64,000 nucleotides of DNA from Linepithema humile (Eukaryota; Arthropoda; Insecta; Hymenoptera; Formicidae): the NCBI RefSeq assembly GCF_040581485.1, contig NC_090128.1, forward strand, positions 21,138,431 to 21,202,430, written 5' to 3'. Both the position numbers and the translations under genes were made by a program. Shown here piece by piece: positions 26,274-37,259 of this stretch. Position 1 is the stretch's first letter; the number at the start of each line of letters is the position of its first letter. The notes under the pieces are model-generated. The model saw only the letters and a list, made by a program, of their open reading frames with translations, was not told the origin of the DNA and searched no databases.

Positions 26274-27442
26274 CCGATTACCTCACGCGCGCATTTAATT
26301 ACTCTGCCGGTCCCTCGCGGTCCCCTTCCCTCTCCCGCAGTGTCCGACGCGGATAACGAGTCCTCCGAGACTTCCTTTCACTCGTATCGGTGCGAACGAC
26401 GCGTTCGCATCCGCGATATATCCGCGATGCGACGAGCGATGTGCGATGTTTGTAGTGTTGATCAACGAAAGAATCACTCGGTATTATCGCGGCCGATTCA
26501 TCACCGAGGCTGTCCGCCCGTTTTTCGAGTAGGTTTGACTTTAAAAACAAGCACGGCAAATCTACCGTTATTTTTGAATGCTGAAGGCTAGTTCCTTTTT
26601 TGTACGAATATTCATAGAATCTATTTTACAGATCAGCAGAATTCTGGAATTTTTCGCAATTGTCGAGCAATTGTCCAATCAATCGAAATATCCTCGTGAA
26701 TTCTGTTCGAAGCAAACCGCTGTCTTTTCAATCACCACGTGATTGCGTTTAATCCTCTCGTCTCGCCAGGAGACTCGATCGGAACAACCTTTCTTATTGC
26801 ACTCACAATAATTCGAAAAAAATCCCGATCCGAAAACATCTAATAATCCGAATAAAAATGGAAAACACTTTCGCGAGTTGTCAAATTGACGAGTGCGCGA
26901 GTTGACGATCGCGATCAGGATTCACGGCTCCGTTTCACGAACCACAGGATCCCAGACTTAAGCCGAGTCGCGAGTACTAGTAAGTCCAGCGCGCGATTAA
27001 ACCGCGAACACCGAGAGTAGCACGACTGTCGACTGTCAAAATCGCCGCTCGTCAGCGTCTATCCGTCGGCGCCGTGTGCCGATTGGAGCGCCTTCGTTGC
27101 CGGAAGCGGCACTCCTATTGGTCCCGCTCCATGCTCGGTGAGAGGGGGCAGGGCACAGGCGACGTGCCTCGGCGTCGTCCTGGAGGTGAGCGCAGTGAGA
27201 CAGCACGAGGAAGGACGGAGCGAGGAAGACGGAGGTACGCGAGCGCCCAGGCGCTCGGCGAGGATAACTGAAGTATGATAGAGAGAGAGAGAGAGCACGC
27301 GCGCGCGAGAGGAGTTCGCACGGGTGTAGAAGGGAGGGAGAGAAGAAGAGAGAGAGAGAGAGGGAGAGAGAAAAAGAGAGAAAGAGAGGGAGAGGGAAAC
27401 TCGCGTGCGTATCTCGAACGTGTGGCGTTCGGAAAGACACTG
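26274..27442 (-). promoter_or_regulatory. Pdp1: CpG/GA-rich upstream region of the 26-kb Pdp1 first exon
   Basis: GC-rich DNA with a perfect E-box at 26736-26741 and GA-rich runs (27277-27400) that could bind GAGA-type factors. The inserted MITE (27446-27890) marks its upstream edge, and GC-rich sequence continues beyond it to about 28500. No clear TATA box. Long Ser/Leu- and Pro/Arg-rich frames here are composition artefacts. Confidence 0.4.
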
Positions 27443-27445
27443 TGA

Positions 27446-27890
27446 GGCCGGCGTCACATAGAACCCGTAATCCGTAATCCGCACCGAAAGTCCGCAAAAG
27501 TTACTAGGGATTGCGTCCGTAACGTTACGTGTGTTTTATCTCCTTGTGTCCCATGGAGCCGTAATTCCATGAAATTTCCGTAAAAGTTACTAAAAGTTAC
27601 TAGTTATTACTAGTAATGCTTTTTTTAATTTTATTTATTTAACTAAATTTGACGATTTAATTAAAATTTTTGTTAAAATTATAATATATTCTGTAGTTTT
27701 CTTATGAATAAAATACAAATAAACAATTATAATTTGTTAAATAAAAAATAGTAATACCGTTACGTGTGTATTTACGGCTCCATGGGACACAAGGAGAAAA
27801 AACACACGTAACGTTACGGACGCAATCCCTAGTAACTTTTGCGGACTTTCGGTGCGGATTACGGATTACGGGTTCTATGTGACGCCGGCC
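27446..27890. mobile_element. MITE with ~115-bp near-identical terminal inverted repeats
   Basis: The ends read GGCCGGCGTCACATAGAAC and its complement. The arms (27446 to about 27563 and about 27775 to 27890) match almost base for base through GTAATCCGTAATCCGCACC and CTCCTTGTGTCCCATGGAGC; the clearest difference is TTATCTCC against TTTTCTCC. A 3-bp TGA flanks both ends (27443-27445, 27891-27893), the length of a PIF/Harbinger-type target duplication. The centre is AT-rich with no transposase. High arm identity suggests a recent insertion, into the CpG-rich region upstream of the 26-kb Pdp1 first exon. Confidence 0.85.
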
Positions 27891-30800
27891 TGAGTCGCAA
27901 GCGCCACGCCGTTTCGCCACTCGAGAGACTCGTTCCCTCTCTGTCTCACCCGTCGACGCTCCGTCTCGCTCTCCTCCGCCCCAACATCCGCTTTTTCCCG
28001 CCCCCACCTCCCACTACACATCCGAAACCTGACCCCACTCGTCGCGCAAAAGCCGCGCGAGCGCGCATATCGCTGCGGTTTCTTCCTTCTCCACTTCGAC
28101 GACGACGTCTCTCTTTACCTAGGAGCGAGCCAGCGTTATCGGTGTCCCTGTCTGATGTTCAGGATCCCGGCGCGGTTCTCTTCCTTTCGCTCGGAGAACG
28201 CCACCGTCCTCTACCTGCTTTGCCCGCCTGCACGCTCCGGCTGATCGCGCCGCACTTTTTCACTCGCGTCTGTGGCTTGCCTTCCGTCTCTACTTATTTT
28301 ACCGCTTCTCCCGACGCCTGGCTCGCCGGACTCGCGGACTCGCTGAAGAACAGCGTTGGCTTTTACTCTCGATTCTCACTGTTGCTACGCTCCGGCTCGT
28401 CTAGCGCTTTGACGAATTTAATTGTCACGCTCCGATCGTTTTTAAATATGTAGGCCGGCGTGCCTCTTTTTTCCGGTCTTATTCCTTCAACCTTCGTCCT
28501 AAGATTCCCAAGCCGCGATTGCTTCCACAGACGAGACTCGCGTCGTCGTCGCGAGACGCACGATTATTTAACGGTGAACCAATGCCGGATGCATTGATCT
28601 TGGCTTTTCAATTTCGACGCCATTCTCATCCATGCGGCGTGCATCTATCGAGAGGAGATCGAGCTGTTTCTTCCCTCCCTAAATGCACCTCTCTCCGGCC
28701 GATTTGAAACGCTGTCTCCTTATCTCGTCGCGAGAGAGGTATTTCACCACTTTCGCTTTTACTCAGCGAGCGCTCCGTTATCGTTAATTTCACAGGTCGG
28801 CCAATTGAAACGCGCCTGAAGAAGTATGTCGCTCCGCGGAGAATGAGGACAGCCGACTCACTTTTCGGTTACCGCCATCCGCGCGTTTTACTTTTCAGGC
28901 ATCGTGTGATTCAATGAAAATAGAAACTTGCCGATCTCCATAGATTATGCAGCTCAAATTCATTATTCTCCGCATTCCATTTATAGCGCTTCAGTTTTAT
29001 TCCAATGATGAGACCGGCGTCGCGACTTAATTAGGCCATTATTAGATGAAAATAGACGCGAGGAGCATTTTATAGAACATTTTACGACTACTTGGTTTGG
29101 TGCAGCAAAGTGAAGTTTGTATTTGCATTTGAAATATCTTTATAATTTATGCAACGATGAAACAAGAAAAGTATCTTTTTAGTTCTAATAATAGCGCAGC
29201 CGTAAATATTCATCTTAAAGTTGCGAGAGCGAAGACAAGATGTTCGTGGCGACCATTATACCCCGCGAAAGCGCGTCTCGCGCTTTGGGTCAGGGCCATC
29301 AGAGCCGGGCGTCCGTGGGCAGGATCCAAAAAGGACCCCGCTATCTCTCTTTTACCTCCGACGAACGCGGAAGCGTCGGCAGTTAGGCGTAGCTGAGCGG
29401 TTCGATAAAAAATGATAAAGAAGGATAAAACGAGGAAGAAAAGAGATAGAAGAAGTGAAGCGGAAAAAGAAAAATATAAAAAGAAAATGTTCTCACGGGA
29501 GATAGCAATATGTTACAATTACAATGTATTTTCATTTACATAAAAAAAATCTGAGAAATCTGTCTTCATACGATTGTCAGGAAATCTCATCGGATTCTTT
29601 TTTTCTCATAAATATCTTTCAGTTCTTTGTAATCAATTTGTTTTTTTAGCACTTCGCTTAGTAAGTTCTCGTTAAAAACGCGAAAATTGTAACTCCTAAA
29701 TATCCAAGTAATTATTTTATACTCATTTTTAAGTTACATTTATTGATCGATTATATCAATCGCCCTTATTTTTCTTTAAAAGTCGTACGCTACGAGGACA
29801 GAAAAAAAGAGAGTGCGGGAGGGCTCTACATAAGTTACGTAGTGAAGGCACGAGACTGAATCACCGAAACCGGTCCGGTAGACGCGATGCCTGTTGTGCG
29901 AACGCGGAAACCACGAGACCCGTGGACTCTCGCGAGTCACGGAAGGATTCCTTTCTCCTCTTCGTTCTTTTTATTTGTCTCTTGGTTCGTTTTTAGCTCC
30001 CTTGTTCTCTCTCTCTTTCATTCCTTCTCTTCTTCTATCTTCCTTTATTTAGGAGAGATTCGTCGAATACTTATATTCCCTGATTGAAAACTTTTTTTAT
30101 GATTAAATTGCAACATTAGTATATTCTGAAGATTACGAAAGACCGAATATGAATTATAATATGAATATCATTATAGACTTGAGGTCGCAAAAAAATCGCG
30201 CTTTAAAATTTAGTTAATCGTAAATCGGATAAAATTTTTAATTTTGCTATACAATTGATGTATATAAGATGCGATTCTTCTTATCGAATAATCAACTTTG
30301 AAAGTGATCATTTATTTTCTTCATTTGATCAACTTAAAGTATCGTTTCATCGTCTTTTCTTTGTGCGCGAAATAGATTCTCAGCGCTATCCATATTGAAC
30401 ATTCTATCAAGTTGAGAGATCTTAATGCGAGCAAAGATGCCACAGCTTTCTGACTAAAGGTCGATCGAGAACTGAATCAAGCAACCTGTTGATCCTGGAC
30501 CCTTTCACTCCCTGCTAGGAGGAGGGCGACAGAGGGCAGATAATGTTATTACTTTATCGCAACATGATCAAAAAATATCTTAAATTCATGGTAAAAAAGT
30601 CTCGGTTAAAATTATGTTTCTCACTCCTCTTGATCAAAGAAAACAGAATTGCGTTGTCCGAACTTTCGAAGGGTTTGAGATCACGAGATCACGAGATGAT
30701 AATTATTCATTCCCATGATTTCCAATCCGAGTCTCGATAGTGGCGAGTTTCGCAATCTGGTCGAAACACCGACCAGACCGGAATGGCGGAACCGGCCACT

Positions 30801-31047
30801 TTAGGACCGGGCCAGACGTGAAAACGAAACTTTCGGCGGCTTACTTTCTCCTAGGTGTGCACTCCCTCCTCCTCGCCGTTATTGCAGAATTGGGTGTGAG
30901 CTTGCTCTGCTGATCACCGCGTTTTTTCCAAAGACAGGCGTTTCTTTCGCTTTTCGTAAATATGTGGTCAATAATTCAACGGCGAAAAGCGGAACGCGCG
31001 TGAAAACACGCACGCATTCCTCCTTCGAGTTTTGTTAACTAACTTAC

Positions 31048-31080
31048 CTTGACCGTTACCGATACCGGTATCAAATCTCT
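31048..31080 (-). CDS. Pdp1: Candidate 33-nt phase 1-1 microexon of Pdp1
   Basis: On the minus strand TATTTTGCTGTTCTGAG gives a pyrimidine-rich acceptor. It is followed by 33 bases and then a very good donor, CAAG|GTAAGT. The insert divides by three. Entered in phase 1 it reads RFDTGIGNGQ between two split codons (GAG and Gly) and leaves in phase 1, so it could be included or skipped between any Pdp1 first exon and the shared exon without shifting the frame. The acceptor ends GAG, not CAG, which weakens the case, and I cannot confirm the peptide from family memory. It might instead be the 3' part of a non-coding first exon. Confidence 0.35.
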
Positions 31081-32663
31081 CTCAGAACAGCAAAATACGC
31101 GATTAAAATCATTTGATACGTTACTATTTAAATGACGAAGTGAAAAATGCGGTGCAAGAAATTCTTGATTTTTTTCTGCATTTTAGAAATTAAATTTTAT
31201 ATCGTGCTGTTTATATATTTTCACGCTGTGAAAACTTTCTCTCTATATATGCGCTAATTATTATATACACGCGCGAGTTGTATTACAAGATTACATCAAT
31301 TAGTCTGTCGTGCATGTATTTTGCACAAGTACATCGTATTGATAAATATCTCCTTGTTTGCGTTGTCACTAAAAAATGAATTGATTCTAACAATAGTGAT
31401 TCGCTAAGATTTAATTCGCTCGACCTTTTGTATGTTTTTGCAACTCTAACTTCATCAAAATCAAAGTTCCACATAAATTCTTTTCTTTTTCTTATCTGAC
31501 CTAAAATTGCACGAGCGCTTGATCAAGAATTTTTTAGGCAAAGTTGCCTTTGCTCCCTTTTTTGCAAGCTTTAGTTTCTCATTAATTAATTAATTATTTG
31601 ATAAAATTTATCTCGTTTGAATCACTATTTTTTTGTAGTTGCGCAATATATTTTTATCTCTTTTTTGATAGATAGAAAATAACAAAGAAATTATAATACA
31701 CATAATTTATTCATAAATATTCGTGTTTAACAATTATTGCTTAATTATTGCTTAGTTATTACTAAATTCCGCGTAAGGAACAGTGTATGAAATTTTTCAA
31801 AATTCAATGAACGATTTAAATTAAATTAAACTTTTTTGATAGCTTTAGAAAATAAATTTTTCTATAAAAAAGTGTTTTAGCAATATTATATTTACGGTAT
31901 AAGTAACGTGCAAATTAAAAATCTTAACAGATATCTTATCCTTGTCGAATTATAGATATCCTTATTCGTGTATTCATTGTATGAAGCATGAAAGGAATCC
32001 ATAATGCTTACCTAATAATAATAGTCGCTGCGCGACTAGTAACAATTATTAATTTATTTCTTCCCTGCAATTAACGGCGAGTAATTATAGAGCAGTGCCA
32101 CATTACCGATGCAATCTGAAGCGGTGTATACGTGTATTTTGCCAGCTATGCATTCTTACTTTCCTTTCAGAATAGCTGCAAAATTTTCAAATTTTAAATG
32201 CAATATATTTCTAATTGTGCATTTAAAATGTTAATATATATATCAAAAAAATAGAAATAACTTTATCTATGATATAAATTCAAAATAAATTTTTTTTTTA
32301 TTTAAGATTTTTTTCTAACGTCACTATAATCGAGTTAATTATACACACGATGTAAAACATTATATTAAATATTAATAACCACGCTGCGTTATAGTATGTA
32401 CATTGATAATCTCGTAGGAATTTGTTTTTTTCTCTTCACCGGTTTTTTCGCCTTTATATGCGCTCTACAAATTATAGAATGCAAATGCAAAGCACACAAT
32501 CTTGATTAGATAATTTTTTAATCACATCTAAGAAAGCTGTGAGCGCGTTTTAACGCGATTAACCTCTGCGAATGATTTTTTTGGAAGAAGAAACGAGCAG
32601 CTCACGTATGGGCGCTCGCGGTACGAATCATGAACCTGGAAGCGGCAGCACGTTTATTAATTA

Positions 32664-32924
32664 TTACCTTTCGGTAAATACCGTTTGCGGGACTTTCGTT
32701 CGCGACCTTTCGCACACGCGGATGCAACGTACATGACAGGGACTCGAATGGATCTTGGCAATAATTTCGCATCCATTCGACACCACCACATTCTTGGCCG
32801 TCAGCCGCGCGTGTACATAGGCCAGCACATACTCATTATCGTTTGAATTGATTGCCGGTACGCGATTGTGGGCGATACAGTGGGCTCCCGATAAATTCAT
32901 ACATCTCATGAAAACTTCCGCCAT
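32664..32924 (-). CDS. Possible small ORF in an isolated GC-rich patch
   Basis: An 86-codon frame starts at an ATG in strong context (AACAATGGCGG) and lies in a GC-rich block bounded by very AT-rich intron. The peptide starts MAEVFMRCMNLSGAHC, has seven Cys, and ends QTVFTER. A possible donor (AAAG|GTAATA, phase 2) overlaps the stop codon, so it could also be a first exon, though not in phase with the shared Pdp1 exon. No family is recognised. A conserved non-coding element is equally possible. Confidence 0.2.
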   Translation of the reverse strand: MAEVFMRCMNLSGAHCIAHNRVPAINSNDNEYVLAYVHARLTAKNVVVSNGCEIIAKIHSSPCHVRCIRVCERSRTKVPQTVFTER

Positions 32925-33847
32925 TGTTCTCTGGCACGTCTATTGGAACTATTTTTTATTCCCGTGCTGAAATGAAAAGATTTCAGACGTTGAAAGGTTT
33001 AGATTTTTTTTTAGCAAAATTTTAATACTTGATATAAAAAAGATATATGAAATATATGAATATGTATTTTTTATTTGATTTTTGAAGAAATTTTTATTTG
33101 CAATTATTGTTGCGCATTATAGCTTATTTTAGAGCTTGTTGCGGCCAATTCAATAAAAATCTCGAACTTCTATCTTTTTTTTTTATATAAAAATGTGTAA
33201 TTACGCACATGTACGAAAAGAACAAGATATTAGTTTTATCATTTTCTCGTAATTAATTTGCGCATTTATATATTGAAGATAAAAGTGATTAAAATGTCGC
33301 TATCAGTGCCTTCGAGAATTTTGTAAATATTTTGAAAAAAAAAACGCACATGTTGCGTTTAAGTAATGTCTGATAATTTAAATGGCTTATCATTTATCCC
33401 TTTATTTGCTAATCCAATGGATCCGGCACGTGCTTCTAGCACATTATCTTTGGAGCATCGGCTTTGAGAGAAGCGCAGCAGGCGTGCCGGAATATTTTAT
33501 AATCTTTTTGATATAAACGTTCCGCGATGCCGCTAACATCTGCTTGTCAGCTGTTAATTGCGCCGTACTCAATTGCGCCGCGCTCAAGCCGTGAGATCAA
33601 AGGGAGATTCAAGCATGCGTGCAAAGTCCTAGTCGATGCCGAAATAGAATATAAGACGCGTGTCTTGCGTTTGCAGAAGCCGCGACACATATTGTAATTT
33701 ATTCGCAACTATTGCGATTAGCATGTAAAACACGCGTAGATGACCTGTTGGCGCCTGGTCTACGGACTTTCAATACTTATTAACACGCAAATAATTTATT
33801 ATTATTAATACATAATTATTGTAAAGATACAACTATTATCCAGATTG

Positions 33848-34003
33848 CCCAGTAAACACAAAGTAACAGTAACATAACATTAATGATATAATTTCCCACT
33901 CAATAATATAATTGTTACACAAGGCACGTTATATTGCAGTTATATTGTTGAGTGAGAAATTATAACATTGATGTTATGTTACTGTTAGCTTCTGTTTACG
34001 GGG
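33848..34003. mobile_element. 156-bp hairpin MITE-like palindrome
   Basis: Arm 33848-33914 (CCCAGTAAACA...AGTAACAGTAACATAACAT) pairs with 33937-34003 with roughly ten mismatches over 67 bases, around a 22-base loop. There is no coding potential and no clear target duplication. It could be a miniature inverted-repeat element or a source of a long hairpin RNA. Confidence 0.6.
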
Positions 34004-36649
34004 TGGTTTTTCTGTATTTTAATCATGAACGCAAGTTCGACTTAAGGATTTTATCTAATCAGGATAAAATAGTCGGAAAAAATATAAAAACATAATAATT
34101 GCTTGAATTAAGACCATATTAAAGAACTATACGTTTTTATAATCATGTGACGATGATTTTAACGTTACTCGCACTTTATAGTGCCACAATGATTGGCAGA
34201 GAAAATTGATTTTTCTAGAAAAAGAAAGTTTTATCGGTTCAGCACCGACCAAACGAGTTAATTTTTAAATTTATGCTTTATTTACAAAAAAATTTTATCA
34301 AGATATCGATGCAACATAATTTTACCTAGAAAACCCAAAATCCGTATCTAATCTATTTTTATTGAAAAATGAAACTTGTTCTACATGATTCTTCTCAATT
34401 ATTGGGAACAATTAATGTTGATAAGCTATCAGGTAAAATAATCGACATATGGAGAGAACCTCGATAATTCTAGAAGCATTGCGATCATCCACGCGCAGAA
34501 ATCAGTGTTTGTATAGCGATGGTGCATTGTAAGTACACCGTTTTTGCCGGCTGCCGAGTCGAGCCAGGACGTGCGCGCTGTTTACCTGTCATCGACACGC
34601 ATTTCATTAAAATCCATTATTAGATGCATCCACACCAGAATGTGATCGTAATTATTACGAGACAAATTCAATAGGGAAAGAACAGTCGTCATTGCCAGTC
34701 GATTCTTACGTCACTCTCTTCGCGAACGCGCAATGTTAATCTTTTACAGATACTCTGATAATTTTCTTAAAAAAATGTGCTCATAGATTTCTTTGATTGC
34801 TCTAAAAAATTATTTTATGTATGTATATAAAAAATAGTATCAGAATATATTATAAAAGATATCAATATTAGTAGCTTCATCGAGGTTAAAGTTTCAAATC
34901 AAGTATTTGAATATTGTATTTCTTGAAATGAAAAGCTTTTCATGTTTACCGTTAAGTGCGTTCGTATCATGATTATTAATGTAATCCGATTAAGATATCG
35001 TGGCTTTTGCACTTTTTAAAATGCCAATTGTAGCAAAAAAATAAAAAAAAACAAGAACATTGCTTATCTCGGTCCTTAACACGCAAAACTTGAATCTAAG
35101 CATCGACCACATGGGATTATCCTTTCATGCTCTAACACGCACGCATTATAAATAGTCTGAGCAACATTCTCCAGGATAAAATATGAGACCGCGATATCGA
35201 TGACGATTAATCTTAGATATCGGACTTCGGCTATAAATAAAAAATAGAAACTAATTTAAGATAGTAAATCGTATTAAAAAATTATAACATGTAGACAAAT
35301 ATTTTGGGAAGAAATAACACAAACATATACATAACACGCTTGACAACTCAAAAACCAATCAATTAATCGACAATAAAAAGATAATTAATGAAAATCAAAT
35401 GACGAAATTATTTTACTAAAGTTTAACCAAAGATAAATCAAGAGATAATAGATTATATTTCGATTCAAGTTGCTATAATGCGAACACATGTTGGCAAGAC
35501 CCGATTAAATCGATAGCAACAAGAATCATAATTATAAGACGATCGATATTCGGTTAGAAACGCGTTTTTTAAGAGAATGATTGATTACACTCATTTTGAT
35601 GTAAAAGTCAAAAAACATAACGTATATGTATATTTTACAGTTTAAAAATATACTAATTTTTGTATATTAATCATGCAGTCTACATCTCTTAGCTATTTAT
35701 ATCTAGCTATTACCAGCTATTTAGATCTTTGATAATATAAAGCAAAAATAATGGACGAAAAGCCATTTCTACGTGTTTTTCCAGTGATATGTTATAAATA
35801 AAGTTCCGAAATTTTTGTATTTTTTTATGACAAATGTAATGGAGTACCTATATTGCTCACATTGTTTGTCTGTTAAAACGGAAATTGAAAACGTGGAAAA
35901 TTGAATAGAATTCTAGAAGCACTCGGGTATGCACGAGATCCTTCTCTGTACTCCCTGTAATCATTTGTAACGCGAATGGGTATAAAGACATGACAGGATA
36001 TGATGTCACAAGGTCGGGCTACTCTCTGCATCTGCCGCCGCCCTCCCACCCTGTTCATGTTTCCCGCGAAATATCGTATGTGCATCAATTGAATGCAACT
36101 CCGTTGCCTACCTGCATGATGATAATTTATCCGCACATCCGCTGCTCTAGCTGGAGATATCAATCTGATTGATCTTCGCCGCGAATGTTTTTTATTTAAT
36201 CCCGTCAACGCCTCTGAACGCCTCTTAAAGCTCATTTTGTTGGTCCACTTTGGCAAACCAATTTAAAAATTTTTACAAACATTCACAAGAGTACAGAAAT
36301 AAAAGTTGAGCTGCGTGATTTTTTTATCAGATAAAACAGGCGCTAAATTCACTTTTCTCGCATTCAACTTTATCTTTCCGGAATAATTTTAAAAATCTAT
36401 AATTTCATTGGATTATCTTATCCAATTAAAATTTCCAACATGTTTATGATTTACATAAACAAAACAAAAGAAGCGTAGACACATATATACGCAACTGATA
36501 AAATGCATGCAGAAAGGAGCGACTTGTCATACTGTCGTTTCCGATTTAAGCGAGGACAAACACTGCGCGACCGAGATCCTTTCGCAGATCCTTTGGTAGG
36601 AAATACATGAAGTAAATAAAAATAAGATTGATCGTCGATGATCACTTAC

Positions 36650-36679
36650 CCTTCAGAGAGGATGTTATCATGGGGTCAC
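36650..36679 (-). CDS. Pdp1: 30-nt phase 1-1 microexon of Pdp1
   Basis: On the minus strand AATCGTTTTCAG is followed by 30 bases and a strong donor, AAGG|GTAAGT. Entered in phase 1 the exon completes a glycine, encodes DPMITSSLK and leaves in phase 1, so inclusion adds ten residues and keeps frame. Joined between the 62.4-kb first exon and the shared exon it gives FPLIG-DPMITSSLK-GKQGKDG. Both flanking phases agree, both splice sites are good, and the insert carries no stop. A 76-bp GA tract (minus strand) ends about 98 bases upstream of the exon and may affect its recognition. It lies 5' of the 26-kb first exon, so only the two distal isoforms can use it. Confidence 0.65.
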
Positions 36680-36771
36680 CTGAAAACGATTACAATTATA
36701 ATATTGCTATTGCACGTCATGGTTGGAAATGAGTAGGATAAAAAGGGAAAAATCGCTACGCGCGTTTCTGC

Positions 36772-36777
<6 letters not shown>

Positions 36778-36853
<76 letters not shown>
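36778..36853. repeat. (CT)38 microsatellite
   Basis: Pure CT/GA tract of 76 bp. On the Pdp1 transcript it reads (GA)n and ends about 98 bases before the 30-nt microexon. Confidence 0.95.
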
Positions 36854-36858
<5 letters not shown>

Positions 36859-37080
36859 CCTCCTTCTACATGCATTATACGACATATTATATCCGCGCGC
36901 GCTCGCGTGTGTCGAAGATCACATGGCATCCGCGGCGCAACGAATCGCATTCTCCGGAGGTGGAGGCGAAGTAAAACAAAGCCCAATAAAGCGAGGAGGA
37001 AAGAAGAGCGGACAAAAGGGTCCCTTTTCTTTCACAGAGATTGCACGTCCGCATCGCGGTGCATACGACGATGAGCGCGT

Positions 37081-37259
<179 letters not shown>

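Larger units (their letters stand above)
27894..36649 (-). other. Pdp1 intron between the 26-kb exon and the 30-nt microexon
   Basis: GC-rich to about 28900, then mostly AT-rich. It contains the 31-kb microexon candidate, the GC-rich ORF patch at 32.66-32.92 kb and the hairpin at 33.85 kb. Nothing else is supportable. Confidence 0.5.

Noticed and set aside
27839..28453. 204-codon plus-strand frame beside the MITE
   Set aside because: Begins inside the transposon arm at a non-ATG codon and runs through Pro/Arg-rich, CpG-rich DNA. Its first residues recur in the opposite arm only because of the inverted repeat.
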